Shown here one piece after another: positions 16,711-26,970 of a stretch of 64,000 nucleotides of DNA (position 1 is the stretch's first letter; every line of letters starts with the position of its first letter). Position numbers and translations under genes: made by a program. The notes below the pieces were generated by a model. The model was not told the DNA's origin, ran no database searches, and saw nothing but the letters and a program-made list of their open reading frames with translations. Location: contig NZ_FODX01000009.1 in assembly GCF_900110495.1 (NCBI RefSeq), positions 1 to 64,000 on the forward strand. Reading direction: 5' to 3'. The DNA comes from Nitrosovibrio sp. Nv6 (lineage in GTDB: Bacteria > Pseudomonadota > Gammaproteobacteria > Burkholderiales > Nitrosomonadaceae).

Positions 16711-17431
16711 AATGCTTATTCTCCAGGTTTTAATATTATTTTAAAAAATTGAAGTTACAGCCGGCCAAATGGCGTTTAATCGAACAAACACAGCAATAAC
16801 ACGGCTATAGGCGGTAAAGCAATTTGTATGCCAGAAAATATCCAACACAAAGCTGAGGCATTACGTCGATTTTTGCCAGTTTTAACCAGAATTTTGTCCC
16901 CCACGGGTGACGCGTGTTCTTGCGCTTCAATTAACCACATGAACTGGAAGAGTTTTTCCTGTCGTTATATCAAGACAAATTTCCCCTTCCTGTGCTTGGG
17001 AGCATAAGCGCCACTTTCAGTTTTTTAGAAGTTGAATCAGTTTGAGAGAGGGAACTTATCTTTCACCTCGGCAAAAGGCGCCGCGTGACGCGCCTTCGGG
17101 TCTTGCCGCGGCTGATTTGATTTTTTTTAAAGGCTTCTTCTGCCTTTAACCACGAGCTCCAACAAGGGAGTACCGCCAGACAATGTGCGAAATAACGCCT
17201 GGTCGCTCAAAATCCCGTACAGCTCCTGCCAGTGCGTATAGCCAAAAGCAGGGCGGTCGAAGCCCCATACCGCGCAGCTTGCTATAGAGAACCCACCGTC
17301 GTTCCAATCCCGCAATGGTTAACGCGGTCGGTTCGTCTATCCTCGGGCACCAGAAACAGCCGGGCGCTACGGATGGAATGCCTTCTCGTGTAAAATCCCG
17401 TGTTTCAACTTGCCGACTAACTAGGTAGCCG
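16711..17431. other. Gene-free 720-base region upstream of purL
   Basis: It holds repeat X copy 2 (16984-17062) and two hairpins: AAGGCGC..GCGCCTT at 17075-17096, and TAAAGGC..GCCTTTA near 17130-17150. The second has its T tract on the 5' side, so neither is a standard terminator. A minus-strand open frame (17146-17400 part) looks partly protein-like but was not recognised and runs into purL. The purL promoter must lie here but no clear boxes were assigned. Confidence 0.4.
16984..17062 (+). repeat. Direct repeat X, copy 2
   Basis: Second copy of the roughly 75-base direct repeat that flanks the low-complexity PEP-CTERM gene. It is about 370 bases upstream of purL, with several indels relative to copy 1. 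Confidence 0.6.
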
Positions 17432-20400
17432 ATGCTTCGACTTCGGGGTGGCAACGCCCTTTCTCCGTTCCGCCTGGAAAAACTGGCGAACGTCCTCAGA
17501 ACCGACGCTCCCCAGATATCCCGCATTTATGCGGAATATTGGTATTTCTGCGCGGTTGCACGCGATCTGCAGGTAAGTGAAGTTGCCGTTCTTGAGAAGC
17601 TGCTCAAGTGCTCCCCCAAGGGGCAGGCGGCCGGGCAGGCAGGACATGCCGATGAACTGCTGTTGGTCATACCCCGACCCGGAACCATTTCCCCATGGTC
17701 CACCAAAGCCACCGATATTGTCCACCATTGCGGGCTGGACGCAGTGGAACGGGTGGAGCGCGGCGTAGCATTTTATATTCGGACGGGGGACGGAGTTTCC
17801 GTCGAGTTATCCCAAAGCGCCAGGATTGCCCTGCTTGCGCTGATACACGACCGCATGACCGAGGCGGTGTTTGGCTCGTTCGATGATGCGGAAAAACTGT
17901 TCACGCATTTCAGCCCCCAGCCACTGAAAACGGTGGATGTGCTGATCGGTGGAAAAGATGCGTTGCAAAAGGCTGATACCGAAATGGGCCTCGCGTTGTC
18001 GCCGGATGAAATCGACTATTTCGCGGCATATTTCATCCACATCCAGCGCAATCCCACAGATGTGGAATTGATGATGTTTGCCCAGGCCAACTCGGAGCAC
18101 TGCCGACACAAGATTTTCAACGCAGACTGGGTGATAGACGGCAAGCCCCGTACACAATCGCTGTTTTCAATGATCCGCAACACGCATCAGCAGCATCCGC
18201 AGGGTACCGTGGTGGCGTACGCCGATAATTCCTCCATTATCGAAGGGGCGAAGGTCGCGCGCTTCTATCCCGGCAAGGACAATGCCTATGGCTATGCCGA
18301 CGAACAGACGCACATCCTGATGAAAGTGGAAACCCATAATCATCCGACAGCGATTTCCCCTTATCCGGGCGCTGCAACCGGGGTGGGTGGCGAGATTCGC
18401 GACGAAGGCGCCACAGGCCGGGGAGCCAAACCCAGGGCTGGCCTCAGCGGCTTCTCTGTTTCCAATCTGAATATTCCCGAATTTGTTCAGCCTTGGGAAG
18501 TGCAGTCACAGGGGCAGTTGCAGGGCGGAGCCAATCATTCTCCTTCCTATGGCAAACCGGCGCGTATCGCATCAGCATTGCAGATCATGCTGGAAGGCCC
18601 TATTGGCGGCGCCGCGTTCAACAACGAGTTCGGGCGGCCCAATCTGGCGGGTTATTTCCGCACGTTTGAGGAAAGCGTTGCCGGCGAGATGCGCGGGTAT
18701 CACAAGCCCATCATGCTGGCTGGCGGTATAGGCCATATTGCCGAGCGCCATTCTTTCAAGGAAGAGTTTTCTGCCGATGCCCTGCTGATTCAATTGGGCG
18801 GGCCGGGAATGTTGATCGGTCTGGGCGGCGGCGCCGCTTCCAGCATGGATACGGGAAAGAATGTGGAAAGCCTGGACTTCGATTCAGTGCAGCGCGGCAA
18901 CCCGGAAATGGAGCGGCGGGCACAGGAAGTCATCGACGGCTGCTGGCAGATGGAGAGACGCGGCGAGCCTAACCCGATTCTTTCGATTCACGATGTCGGC
19001 GCTGGTGGTTTATCGAATGCGCTACCTGAACTGTTGCATGGTTCAGGACGAGGAGGCTCATTCAATTTGCGCGATATTCCCTCGGAAGAGCCAGGCATGT
19101 CGCCGATGCAGATCTGGAGTAACGAGGCGCAGGAGCGTTACGTGCTTGCCATCAGGCCGGAGTCGCTGGAATTGTTCCGCGCGATCTGCGAGCGCGAACG
19201 TTGCCCGTTCACGATGGTGGGCACGGCAACGGCGGACGGTCGGCTCATTGTGAGCGATCCTCTGTTCGATAATCGGCCGGTTGATATGGACCTCTCTGTA
19301 CTGCTGGGCAAGCCGCCGAAAATGACGCGCGAGGTAGCGCATGTCAAAAAAATGCTGACATCATTTGATACAGCGGGATTGAATCTGCGAGAATCGGCGT
19401 ATCGTGTGCTTCGGTTGCCCGCGGTTGCAGACAAGACCTTTCTCATCAGCATCGGCGACCGCAGCGTTGGCGGTATGACCGCGCGCGACCAGATGGTAGG
19501 GCCCTGGCAGATTCCCGTTGCGGATGTGGCGGTAACACTGATGGGTTACCGCACGAATCTGGGCGAGGCCTTCGCCGTGGGCGAGCGCACCCCGGTGGCG
19601 TTGGTTGATCCCGCTGCTTCGGCACGCATGGCGGTTGGCGAAGCCATTACCAATATCGCCGCCGCGCTGGTTGAAGATATCGGAGAGATCAAGCTTTCCG
19701 CCAACTGGATGGCTGCGGCGGGGCACCCTGGCGAAGATGCAGCGCTGTTCGATGCAGTGCACGCGGTAGGCATGGAATTGTGCCCCTGGCTTGGAATCAG
19801 CATTCCCGTGGGTAAAGATTCGATGTCCATGAAAACCGTCTGGGAAGCGGACACTGGTCAAGGCGCTGCTGCAGCCCGAAAAGAAGTCATTGCACCTCTG
19901 TCCCTGATCGTTTCCGCGTTTGCAAGAGTAGCGGACGCGCGCAAAACGCTTACCCCGCAATTGCGCATGGATTGTGGCGCGACAGAACTCATTCTGATCG
20001 ATCTTGGAGTTGGGAAAAACCGGTTGGGCGGTTCGGCGCTTGCCCAGGTTTACAAGCAGGTAGGGGATGAAGCGCCGGACATAGATGGTCTGGAAGGAGC
20101 TGACCGACTCAAGGGCTTTTTCGCAGCCATACAGCGTCTGAATCGCGAAAACAGGATAATCGCATATCACGACCGCTCCGACGGCGGCGTGTTTTCGACC
20201 TTGTGCGAAATGGCTTTTGCGGGACACGCAGGCCTGAGCGTCAACCTGGATCAGTTGTGTTTCGATGCGCTGGCGACCGACATCGATGGCAGCGAACGGG
20301 AACCGGAAGCACTGGGCGGAAGATTCGTGGAGCGCATCCTGTCTGTTCTGTTTAATGAAGAACTGGGCGCAGTGATCCAGGTAAAGACCGATGATCGCTG

Positions 20401-21469
20401 GGATGTGCTCGGTGTATTGTCGGAAGAAGGTTTGCGCGACTTGAGTTTCGTCATTGGCAGCGTTGATGGCGAGGATGAAATCCGGTTTCTGCGCAACAAC
20501 AAGCCGGTATTCGCAGAGAAGCGCGTCGACCTGCACCGCGCCTGGTCGGAAACCACTTACCGGATGCAGAAGCTGCGCGACAATCCGGAATGCGCGCAAC
20601 AGGAGTACGACCGCATACTCGATGTCGGCGATCCAGGCCTGCATGCACAACTGACCTTCGACGTGGATTGCGATATCGCCGCACCTTACATTCACAACGG
20701 GACGAGGCCGCGAATCGCAATTTTGCGCGAGCAAGGCGTGAATGGTCACGTCGAAATGGCCGCGGCTTTCCACCGGGCGGGATTTGAGGCGACCGACGTG
20801 CATATGAGCGATATCATTGCGGGGCGCGTCTCTCTCAGGGATTACAAGGGCTTTGCAGCATGCGGCGGATTTTCATACGGGGACGTGCTGGGCGCAGGGG
20901 AAGGCTGGGCAAACTCCATTCTGTTTAATCCGCGAGCTCGCGACGAATTTGAAACATTTTTCGCGCAGAGCGATACCTTTGCGCTGGGAGTATGCAACGG
21001 CTGCCAGATGATGAGCAATTTGCACGAAATCATTCCTGGGGCCGGGCATTGGCCAAAATTTATACGAAATAAATCGGAACAGTTCGAGGCGCGCTTTGTC
21101 ATGGCGGAGGTTCAGCAAAGCCCGTCACTGTTTTTCGATGGCATGGCCGGGAGCCGGATGCCTGTTGCGGTTGCGCACGGTGAAGGTTATGCGGAATTTA
21201 CCGATGAAAGCGGGGTCTCAGTAATCTCGCCTCTGGTCGCGCTGCGTTTCGTGGATAATCGGGGAAAACACACCGAGATTTATCCGCTTAATCCCAACGG
21301 CTCTCCTCAGGGTATTGCCGGTGTGACCACTGCAGATGGACGTTTCAGCATCCTGATGCCTCATCCGGAACGCGGGGTCCGAGCCGCGCAGAACTCCTGG
21401 CATCCGGACTGGCGCGAGGATGCGCCCTGGATGCGGATATTCAGGAATGCGCGTAAGTGGGTGGGATGA
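17432..21469 (+). CDS. purL: Phosphoribosylformylglycinamidine synthase
   Basis: A 1345-residue large-type PurL, which converts FGAR, glutamine and ATP to FGAM in purine synthesis. Visible parts are the N-terminal PurS-like domain; the linker and two AIRS-like halves with the ATP/substrate motif ([19 protein letters not shown], residues about 295-313); [16 protein letters not shown]; and PVGKDSMSM. The C-terminal glutaminase domain has nucleophile Cys1188 (GVCNGCQMM) and His1311/Glu1313 (MPHPERG). Length is normal for the proteobacterial enzyme. AGGTAG lies just before ATG 17432. It is monocistronic as far as visible. A truncated copy of its first codons lies 2 kb upstream. Confidence 0.97.
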   Translation: MLRLRGGNALSPFRLEKLANVLRTDAPQISRIYAEYWYFCAVARDLQVSEVAVLEKLLKCSPKGQAAGQAGHADELLLVIPRPGTISPWSTKATDIVHHCGLDAVERVERGVAFYIRTGDGVSVELSQSARIALLALIHDRMTEAVFGSFDDAEKLFTHFSPQPLKTVDVLIGGKDALQKADTEMGLALSPDEIDYFAAYFIHIQRNPTDVELMMFAQANSEHCRHKIFNADWVIDGKPRTQSLFSMIRNTHQQHPQGTVVAYADNSSIIEGAKVARFYPGKDNAYGYADEQTHILMKVETHNHPTAISPYPGAATGVGGEIRDEGATGRGAKPRAGLSGFSVSNLNIPEFVQPWEVQSQGQLQGGANHSPSYGKPARIASALQIMLEGPIGGAAFNNEFGRPNLAGYFRTFEESVAGEMRGYHKPIMLAGGIGHIAERHSFKEEFSADALLIQLGGPGMLIGLGGGAASSMDTGKNVESLDFDSVQRGNPEMERRAQEVIDGCWQMERRGEPNPILSIHDVGAGGLSNALPELLHGSGRGGSFNLRDIPSEEPGMSPMQIWSNEAQERYVLAIRPESLELFRAICERERCPFTMVGTATADGRLIVSDPLFDNRPVDMDLSVLLGKPPKMTREVAHVKKMLTSFDTAGLNLRESAYRVLRLPAVADKTFLISIGDRSVGGMTARDQMVGPWQIPVADVAVTLMGYRTNLGEAFAVGERTPVALVDPAASARMAVGEAITNIAAALVEDIGEIKLSANWMAAAGHPGEDAALFDAVHAVGMELCPWLGISIPVGKDSMSMKTVWEADTGQGAAAARKEVIAPLSLIVSAFARVADARKTLTPQLRMDCGATELILIDLGVGKNRLGGSALAQVYKQVGDEAPDIDGLEGADRLKGFFAAIQRLNRENRIIAYHDRSDGGVFSTLCEMAFAGHAGLSVNLDQLCFDALATDIDGSEREPEALGGRFVERILSVLFNEELGAVIQVKTDDRWDVLGVLSEEGLRDLSFVIGSVDGEDEIRFLRNNKPVFAEKRVDLHRAWSETTYRMQKLRDNPECAQQEYDRILDVGDPGLHAQLTFDVDCDIAAPYIHNGTRPRIAILREQGVNGHVEMAAAFHRAGFEATDVHMSDIIAGRVSLRDYKGFAACGGFSYGDVLGAGEGWANSILFNPRARDEFETFFAQSDTFALGVCNGCQMMSNLHEIIPGAGHWPKFIRNKSEQFEARFVMAEVQQSPSLFFDGMAGSRMPVAVAHGEGYAEFTDESGVSVISPLVALRFVDNRGKHTEIYPLNPNGSPQGIAGVTTADGRFSILMPHPERGVRAAQNSWHPDWREDAPWMRIFRNARKWVG

Positions 21470-21485
21470 GCAATCGAACTGGGCG

Positions 21486-21675
21486 AGGTGGCAGCAAGAT
21501 AGGTGGCAGCAAGATATCCGGCGAGAATATTATCGTAGACTTCGTCACCGGGCTTGACTCGGAATCCAGTCCAGATCAGAAATGGCATGCTTGGAGCGTC
21601 TCTTATACCTTCGTCATTCCGGGCTTGACCCGGAACCGTCCAAACCAGCAATGGTGTGCCTTGAACGCCCCTGAT
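21486..21675. repeat. Tandem and palindromic intergenic repeats
   Basis: An exact 15-base tandem duplication (AGGTGGCAGCAAGAT at 21486 and 21501) is followed by two imperfect copies, 69 bases apart, of a roughly 60-base unit starting TTCGTCA (21541 and 21610). Each copy contains the palindrome CCGGG-CTTGA-CCCGG or a variant of it. Similar TTCCGGGCTTGACCCGGAA elements are common dispersed repeats in Proteobacteria. They may fold at the end of the purL transcript. Confidence 0.6.
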
Positions 21676-21763
21676 ACCGGCTATCGACGGCACGACGTTA
21701 TACTGTTTGTACTGTTTTTTCATCGAATCAGATAATTTGGATAAGAGTAAAGGAGTATCCAGC

Positions 21764-23020
21764 TTGAAAATTTTCCAAAGCGCTTTTTTTGCCTCCTCTG
21801 CCTCCTTTGGCGCGTTCCTCGTCTTTACTGTAGTTGCGTCCAGCGTTTTCCTTGATAATGCATTGGCGCAGACGAAGCCCACGGCCAGCAAGGAGAAAGA
21901 ACAGCAAAGCGCGGACTGTGTCCCGGTCGGGAACTGGATCGTGCCCGGCAACGGGAAGATTTCCAGCACCGAGGCAATTTCTCAGGCCGCCAAGCGCTCA
22001 GTAGTGCTATTGGGTGAAATGCACGATAATCCCGAACACCACCGTTGGCAACTGCAGACGCTGGCGGGGCTGCATACGCTGCACCCCGACATGGTGATCG
22101 GTTTCGAAATGTTTCCGCGCCGTGTGCAGAAGGCGCTAGACCAGTGGGTGGCGGGGGAACTCACGGAATCGGAGTTTCTCGCAGCCGCCGACTGGAACGG
22201 TGTCTGGAGCACCGACGTCAATCTCTACATGCCACTGTTCCATTTTGCGCGCATGAACCGTGTGCCGATGGTCGCCCTCAATATCGATTCGCGCTTGAGA
22301 CGGGCGGTTGCGGCGAAGGGTTTTGGAGGCGTTCCGGAAAATGAACGCGAAGGCGTGATGCCTCCCGCCGCGCCGAGCGAAGCTTATCTTGGTTACCTCC
22401 TGCCGATCTATGGCGAGCACGAGCGCGGCGGCAAGAAGCGGGCGAATGCGGGTCGCGATGATCCCGACTTTGTGCGCTTTGTCGAGGGACAACAGCTCTG
22501 GGACCGGGCAATGGCACAGGCGATACAATCCGCGGCGAATCGGCCGGGACATCCTCTTGTTGTCGGGATCATGGGGTCGGGACATATAAAGTATGGTTAT
22601 GGGGTCCCTCACCAACTGAAAGACCTCGGTATAACCGACATCGGCACGCTGCTGCCCTGGAACAGCGGCGCAGGGTGCGGAAAAATCAGCGCAGGAATGG
22701 CTGACGCAATATTCGGTACCGCGTCGCTAGCCGGTGTGTCGCATGAGCCCCAGCGGCAGCGTCTCGGTATACGGTTCGAAATGGCCCAGGATGGGGGGGC
22801 TCGGGTGCTGCAGGTGGAAAAGGGCAGCATTGCGGAGAAATCGGGTCTCCGCGACAGCGACATAATTATTGAAGCCGCGGGTGTCCCGGTCAAGCGAATG
22901 GAGGATATCGTGGAAACAGTCAAGCGTCAGGCGCCCGGCACCTGGTTGCCGCTCAAGGTGAAGCGCGGCGGCGATACGATCGAGATTATGGCCAAATTTC
23001 CGGCGCTGCCCGGGCGATGA
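21764..23020 (+). CDS. ChaN-type haem-binding domain protein fused to a PDZ domain
   Basis: Start chosen at TTG 21764 because AAGGAG ends 9 bases before it; this gives 418 residues with an N-terminal signal peptide (KIFQSAFFASSASFGAFLVF.., ending near LDNALAQ). Residues about 60-300 match the ChaN/DUF399 family (VVLLGEMHDNPEHHRWQL, GFEMFPRRVQ, MGSGHIKYGYGVPHQL), which contains iron-regulated haem-binding lipoproteins. Residues about 320-410 form a PDZ domain (RLGIRFEM, VEKGSIAEKSGLRDSDIII). No lipobox is evident, so it is probably periplasmic or membrane-tethered. Its stop overlaps the start of the next gene by four bases, indicating translational coupling with the M1-like peptidase. Confidence 0.8.
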   Translation: MKIFQSAFFASSASFGAFLVFTVVASSVFLDNALAQTKPTASKEKEQQSADCVPVGNWIVPGNGKISSTEAISQAAKRSVVLLGEMHDNPEHHRWQLQTLAGLHTLHPDMVIGFEMFPRRVQKALDQWVAGELTESEFLAAADWNGVWSTDVNLYMPLFHFARMNRVPMVALNIDSRLRRAVAAKGFGGVPENEREGVMPPAAPSEAYLGYLLPIYGEHERGGKKRANAGRDDPDFVRFVEGQQLWDRAMAQAIQSAANRPGHPLVVGIMGSGHIKYGYGVPHQLKDLGITDIGTLLPWNSGAGCGKISAGMADAIFGTASLAGVSHEPQRQRLGIRFEMAQDGGARVLQVEKGSIAEKSGLRDSDIIIEAAGVPVKRMEDIVETVKRQAPGTWLPLKVKRGGDTIEIMAKFPALPGR

Positions 23021-25101
23021 TGATGAGGTGGATGATGAGGCTTACGATGGGCTCGCGTACTCTGGATATATGGAGAGGCATCGCTTGTGTCTTGTTCCCG
23101 ATTCTTGCGACAACGGGTGCATACGCGGCGTCCAGGGGTACCGACACCCCCGATATCCACTATGACATTACCGTGAATATTGACCCGGTAGCACGTAGCA
23201 TCGAAGGACGCAGTGTTATTACGGCAAATACACCGGAAGAGTTGACCCTTGTGCTTGGGCGCCGTTTTGGAGTGATGCATGCGCGTGTTGATGGCACCAG
23301 TCTGGGGCCTGCCGCAAGCATGGGCAAGATGCGGGCCTGGGGGATTTCAGGGATTGCGGGCGAGGGGCAGTTGCCACGCCGTATCGAGGTTCACTGGCAA
23401 GGAGACCTTTCTGCGCTTGATGCGTCGCTCGATCATTCCCAGACGCTGGGACGGGACGAGCCGGCAAGCGGCGAGGCCGGTACTTTTCTGCCTGATTCAA
23501 GCGGCTGGTATCCGTACATCGCGGGAAAGCTTGCCAGCTATCAGGTGAATATCGAGCTTCCAGCCGGGCAGCGCGGCATCGTCCCAGGCCGATTAATGGA
23601 GGAATCCGACTCCGACAAGGGATACCGTGCACGTTTTGAGTTCCCGTCCCCTACGGGTGGGATTGATCTCATGGCCGGTCCCTACACTGTCGAGACAGGC
23701 GCCATGCGTGGCGCGGGTGGTAAACCGATCCGGTTGAGAACCTATTTCCACCCGCAGATTGCCGACCTTGCGCCAGCCTATCTCGATTCGGTAAAAGGAT
23801 ATATCGAGCTCTACGAATCCTGGATCGGCGAATACCCGTTCACGGAGTTCAGTGTCGTATCGAGTCCGACGCCGACAGGTTTTGGCATGCCAACCCTCAC
23901 CTACCTTGGAATAGAGGTGTTGCGGCTACCGTTCATCCGTTCCACCTCGCTGGGCCATGAGGTGCTGCATAACTGGTGGGGAAATGGGGTATATCCCGAT
24001 TATGCGAAAGGCAACTGGTCGGAGGGGCTGACCACTTTCATGGCGGATTACGCTTACAAAGAGCGCGGAAGCTCCGAAGCAGCCCTGGATATGCGGCGGG
24101 GCTGGCTGCGCGACTTTGCCGCGCTTTCCCCTGGACAGGACGCATCCCTTGCAAGTTTCACTTCACGCACGCACGGAGCCACACAGATCGTCGGCTATAA
24201 CAAGGCAGCAATGATTTTCCTCATGCTGCGCGATTTGCTCGGGCGCGAAACCTTCGATCGCGCACTCCAGACATTCTGGCGCGAGCAGCGCTTCCGGGTT
24301 GCCTCATGGGCGGATTTGCAGCGTGCGTTCGAAGCAGCATCCGGACAGGACCTGAGCGTATTCTTCGATCAGTGGCTCACCCGTGCGGGTGCCCCGGTTC
24401 TGCGCATTGCGGAAGCCGAACCTGTGAAGTCAGACTCTGGTCCTCACCGTGTTACAGTCACGCTTGAACAAGGGGACCCCGCGTACCGTCTGCGTGTTCC
24501 GGTAGCGATCCATACCGCAGAGGGCGAGGAGCTTCGTACGCTTGACCTTGAGAAGCCTCGTCAGACATTCATACTTGATATAGGCGCGCAGCCACTACAG
24601 GTGACCCTTGATCCTGACCTCCGGTTGTTCCGGCGCCTGATGCCGGAAGAGGCGCCGCCGATTCTGCGGCAAGTAATGGTAGACCGGACAGCGGCCACCA
24701 TTTTACTTCCGGAGAACGGTGAAACGCGAGGGGCAGCCGAAACGCTCGCGACAAAAATTCAAAATCGTGCGCCCAAACTCGTCTCGGCGGCGGACACTCC
24801 GCCGGTTGCGCCAACACTGGTGATTGGCCTGCAAGACCAGGTCAACGCCTGGCTTGCGCGGCATCAGTTGCCTGCGCGGCCTGAGATTGTGGGAAATAAA
24901 GGCTCCGCGCAGGCCTGGACGGTAAGCCGAGCCGATGGCGGCACGCTGGCAATCGTATCCGCACGTGACCCCGCGTCTCTCGTCGCGCTGATGCGGCCGT
25001 TGCCGCATTATGGCCGCCAGAGCTATGTTGTTTTTGAGGGCGCGAAGATGATCGGGCGCGGCTCATGGCCGACACGTTCACAGGTGGTAAAACTGGACTG
25101 A
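23017..25101 (+). CDS. M1-family-like zinc metallopeptidase, exported
   Basis: A 694-residue protein starting with clustered ATGs that overlap the chaN-like stop. A signal peptide (about residues 12-38, ending ATTGAYAA) points to the periplasm. The zinc site is HEVLH (His314, Glu315, His318) with the third ligand in NWSEG (Glu336). The spacing to that Glu is 17 residues, one fewer than the canonical 18 of M1 aminopeptidases. A GAMEN-like segment is replaced by PTGFGMPTLTYLG. The C-terminal 220 residues form a beta-rich domain. It probably trims or processes envelope peptides together with the co-translated ChaN-PDZ protein (inference). Confidence 0.8.
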   Translation: MMMRWMMRLTMGSRTLDIWRGIACVLFPILATTGAYAASRGTDTPDIHYDITVNIDPVARSIEGRSVITANTPEELTLVLGRRFGVMHARVDGTSLGPAASMGKMRAWGISGIAGEGQLPRRIEVHWQGDLSALDASLDHSQTLGRDEPASGEAGTFLPDSSGWYPYIAGKLASYQVNIELPAGQRGIVPGRLMEESDSDKGYRARFEFPSPTGGIDLMAGPYTVETGAMRGAGGKPIRLRTYFHPQIADLAPAYLDSVKGYIELYESWIGEYPFTEFSVVSSPTPTGFGMPTLTYLGIEVLRLPFIRSTSLGHEVLHNWWGNGVYPDYAKGNWSEGLTTFMADYAYKERGSSEAALDMRRGWLRDFAALSPGQDASLASFTSRTHGATQIVGYNKAAMIFLMLRDLLGRETFDRALQTFWREQRFRVASWADLQRAFEAASGQDLSVFFDQWLTRAGAPVLRIAEAEPVKSDSGPHRVTVTLEQGDPAYRLRVPVAIHTAEGEELRTLDLEKPRQTFILDIGAQPLQVTLDPDLRLFRRLMPEEAPPILRQVMVDRTAATILLPENGETRGAAETLATKIQNRAPKLVSAADTPPVAPTLVIGLQDQVNAWLARHQLPARPEIVGNKGSAQAWTVSRADGGTLAIVSARDPASLVALMRPLPHYGRQSYVVFEGAKMIGRGSWPTRSQVVKLD

Positions 25102-25302
25102 CGGCTCAGGGCGGAAGCGGCAGACACCGCATTTGAATTGAATAACCCCTCAACGGGTCTCCCGGGGGCCTTTTCAGATGTTATTTGTCATATTATTTCA
25201 TAGACCGGAATCAGTCGCCGGCCAACCGTTCCGATTTCCCGACTTCGAAGCGGGTATTTTTGGTAAAATGGAGTTTAATTTATTAATTTTGTGGAGTATT
25301 TG

Positions 25303-25728
25303 ATGGCCGTCGAGAGAACTCTATCTATCATCAAGCCGGATGCGGTGGCAAAAAATGTGATAGGAGAAATCTATTCCCGCTTTGAAAGCAATGGATTGAA
25401 AATAATCGCAGCACGGATGTTATGGCTGTCGCAGGCGGATGCCGAGGGTTTTTACGCGGTGCATCGCAGTAGGCCATTTTTTAACGATCTGGTGAAATTC
25501 ATGATTTCCGGACCAGTCATGGTGCAGGTTCTGGAGGGCGAAGGCGCGATCGGGAAGAACAGGGAACTGATGGGCGCGACAGATCCCCAAAAGGCCGAGA
25601 AAGGAACTATCCGCGCGGATTTCGCGGACAGCATCGACGCCAACGCGGTGCACGGCTCCGACGCACCCGAAACCGCGGCGGTTGAGATTGCTTATTATTT
25701 TCCCGAATTGAACATTTATTCTCGATAA
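25303..25728 (+). CDS. ndk: Nucleoside diphosphate kinase
   Basis: A 141-residue cytosolic enzyme that transfers the gamma phosphate of ATP to nucleoside diphosphates through a phosphohistidine. ATG 25303 ([15 protein letters not shown]) is the start, with GTGGAG upstream; the ORF's first four extra codons are not needed. The active-site motif NAVHGSDA gives His117. Sequence is complete and of normal family length. It heads a dense plus-strand block, 21 bases before rlmN, an arrangement frequent in Beta- and Gammaproteobacteria. Confidence 0.97.
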   Translation: MAVERTLSIIKPDAVAKNVIGEIYSRFESNGLKIIAARMLWLSQADAEGFYAVHRSRPFFNDLVKFMISGPVMVQVLEGEGAIGKNRELMGATDPQKAEKGTIRADFADSIDANAVHGSDAPETAAVEIAYYFPELNIYSR

Positions 25729-25749
25729 GACTGTCCACGACTCAACATT

Positions 25750-26847
25750 ATGAGCGTTAATCTACTCGATTTCGATGCAAAAGGCCTTGCGGGTTTCTGT
25801 ACGGAAATCGGCGAGAAGCCTTTTCGCGCCAGGCAATTGCTGCGCTGGATCCATCGGTCCGGCGAGGCGGATTTCGCCGCGATGAGCGATCTGGCGAAAG
25901 GGTTGCGGGACAAGCTCTCCACAACGGCCGTGATCGAATCCCCACGGGTGATCAGCGATCATGCCGCTGCCGACGGCACCCGTAAATGGCTATTGTCAGT
26001 GGGCGCCGGTAACGGTATAGAGACGGTTTTCATACCTGAAACAAACCGTGGGACCTTGTGTATTTCCAGTCAGGTCGGTTGCGCGCTGGCATGCACTTTT
26101 TGCTCTACCGGCAGGCAGGGGTTTAACCGGAACCTGACGGTAGCGGAAATCATCGGCCAGTTATGGTGGGCGAATAAAGCGCTGGCTGAAGCGTCGGATG
26201 AGGTGTCCGGACACGATCGCGCCATCACGAATGTAGTGATGATGGGCATGGGCGAGCCGCTGGCCAATTTCGAGAATGTGGTGACGGCGCTCGATCTGAT
26301 GCTGGACGATAATGCCTATGGCCTGTCTCGGCGACGCGTGACGGTTAGTACCTCGGGTCTCGTACCCGCCATGGACCGCCTGCGGCAGCGCTGCCCAGTC
26401 GCGCTGGCGGTATCGTTGCATGCACCCAACGATGGGTTGCGCGACCAACTGGTGCCGATCAACAGGAAATACCCGATCAGGGAATTGTTGGCGGCATGCG
26501 AACGCTATCTGGAATCGGCGCCGCGAGACTTCATTACTTTTGAGTATGTCATGCTGGATGGTGTCAACGACAGCGTGGCTCATGCGCATGAATTGGTAAA
26601 ACTGGTACACCGCGTCCCTTGCAAATTCAACCTGATCCCCTTTAATCCGTTTCCCGATTCCGGTTACCGGCGTTCGTCGGCAGGCGCTGTACGCTGCTTT
26701 CGAGACGTGCTGATGCAGGCTGGACTGATTACAACGGTACGCAAGACGCGGGGGGACGATATTGACGCCGCTTGCGGTCAGCTTGCCGGAAAAGTGCATG
26801 ATAAGACCCGGCGGGCAAGCCGCGGGCTTATGGAAATGGCAAGATGA
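25750..26847 (+). CDS. rlmN: 23S rRNA A2503 / tRNA A37 C2-methyltransferase
   Basis: A 365-residue radical SAM enzyme that methylates C2 of A2503 in 23S rRNA and A37 in some tRNAs. The radical SAM cysteine motif is [11 protein letters not shown] (about residues 114-124), followed by the GEP motif [13 protein letters not shown]. The C-terminal cysteine that forms the protein-RNA adduct lies in DIDAACGQL. The start is ATG 25750, with only a weak ribosome binding site. It is followed not by pilF, as usual, but by a 123-base gap and rodZ. Confidence 0.96.
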   Translation: MSVNLLDFDAKGLAGFCTEIGEKPFRARQLLRWIHRSGEADFAAMSDLAKGLRDKLSTTAVIESPRVISDHAAADGTRKWLLSVGAGNGIETVFIPETNRGTLCISSQVGCALACTFCSTGRQGFNRNLTVAEIIGQLWWANKALAEASDEVSGHDRAITNVVMMGMGEPLANFENVVTALDLMLDDNAYGLSRRRVTVSTSGLVPAMDRLRQRCPVALAVSLHAPNDGLRDQLVPINRKYPIRELLAACERYLESAPRDFITFEYVMLDGVNDSVAHAHELVKLVHRVPCKFNLIPFNPFPDSGYRRSSAGAVRCFRDVLMQAGLITTVRKTRGDDIDAACGQLAGKVHDKTRRASRGLMEMAR

Positions 26848-26970
26848 GACACATGCAGATGCAGATGGATTTCTTCAGGCGCAGCGCGCACCTCGCGCAC
26901 TCCATGGTGATAGCGACGATTCTTCGATACCACGCGGGCGCCAGGTGTTGCGCAACGGCGGATTCGAGTC

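Noticed and set aside
16022..16744. 240-codon plus-strand open frame with ETP/VEVP repeats
   Set aside because: Repeats are the complement of the PEP-CTERM hexapeptide codons; the minus-strand reading has a signal peptide and sorting signal, this one has neither.
17127..17152. TAAAGGC..GCCTTTA hairpin next to a T run, considered as terminator
   Set aside because: The T run is on the 5' side of the stem on the plus strand and becomes an A run after the stem on the minus strand, so it fits neither direction.
17146..17526. 126-codon minus-strand frame overlapping the purL start
   Set aside because: Part lies opposite purL; the remainder is not recognisable and has no start signal.
19361..20803. 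480-codon minus-strand open frame opposite purL
   Set aside because: Antisense shadow of a strongly coding GC-rich gene; no protein motifs or ribosome binding site.
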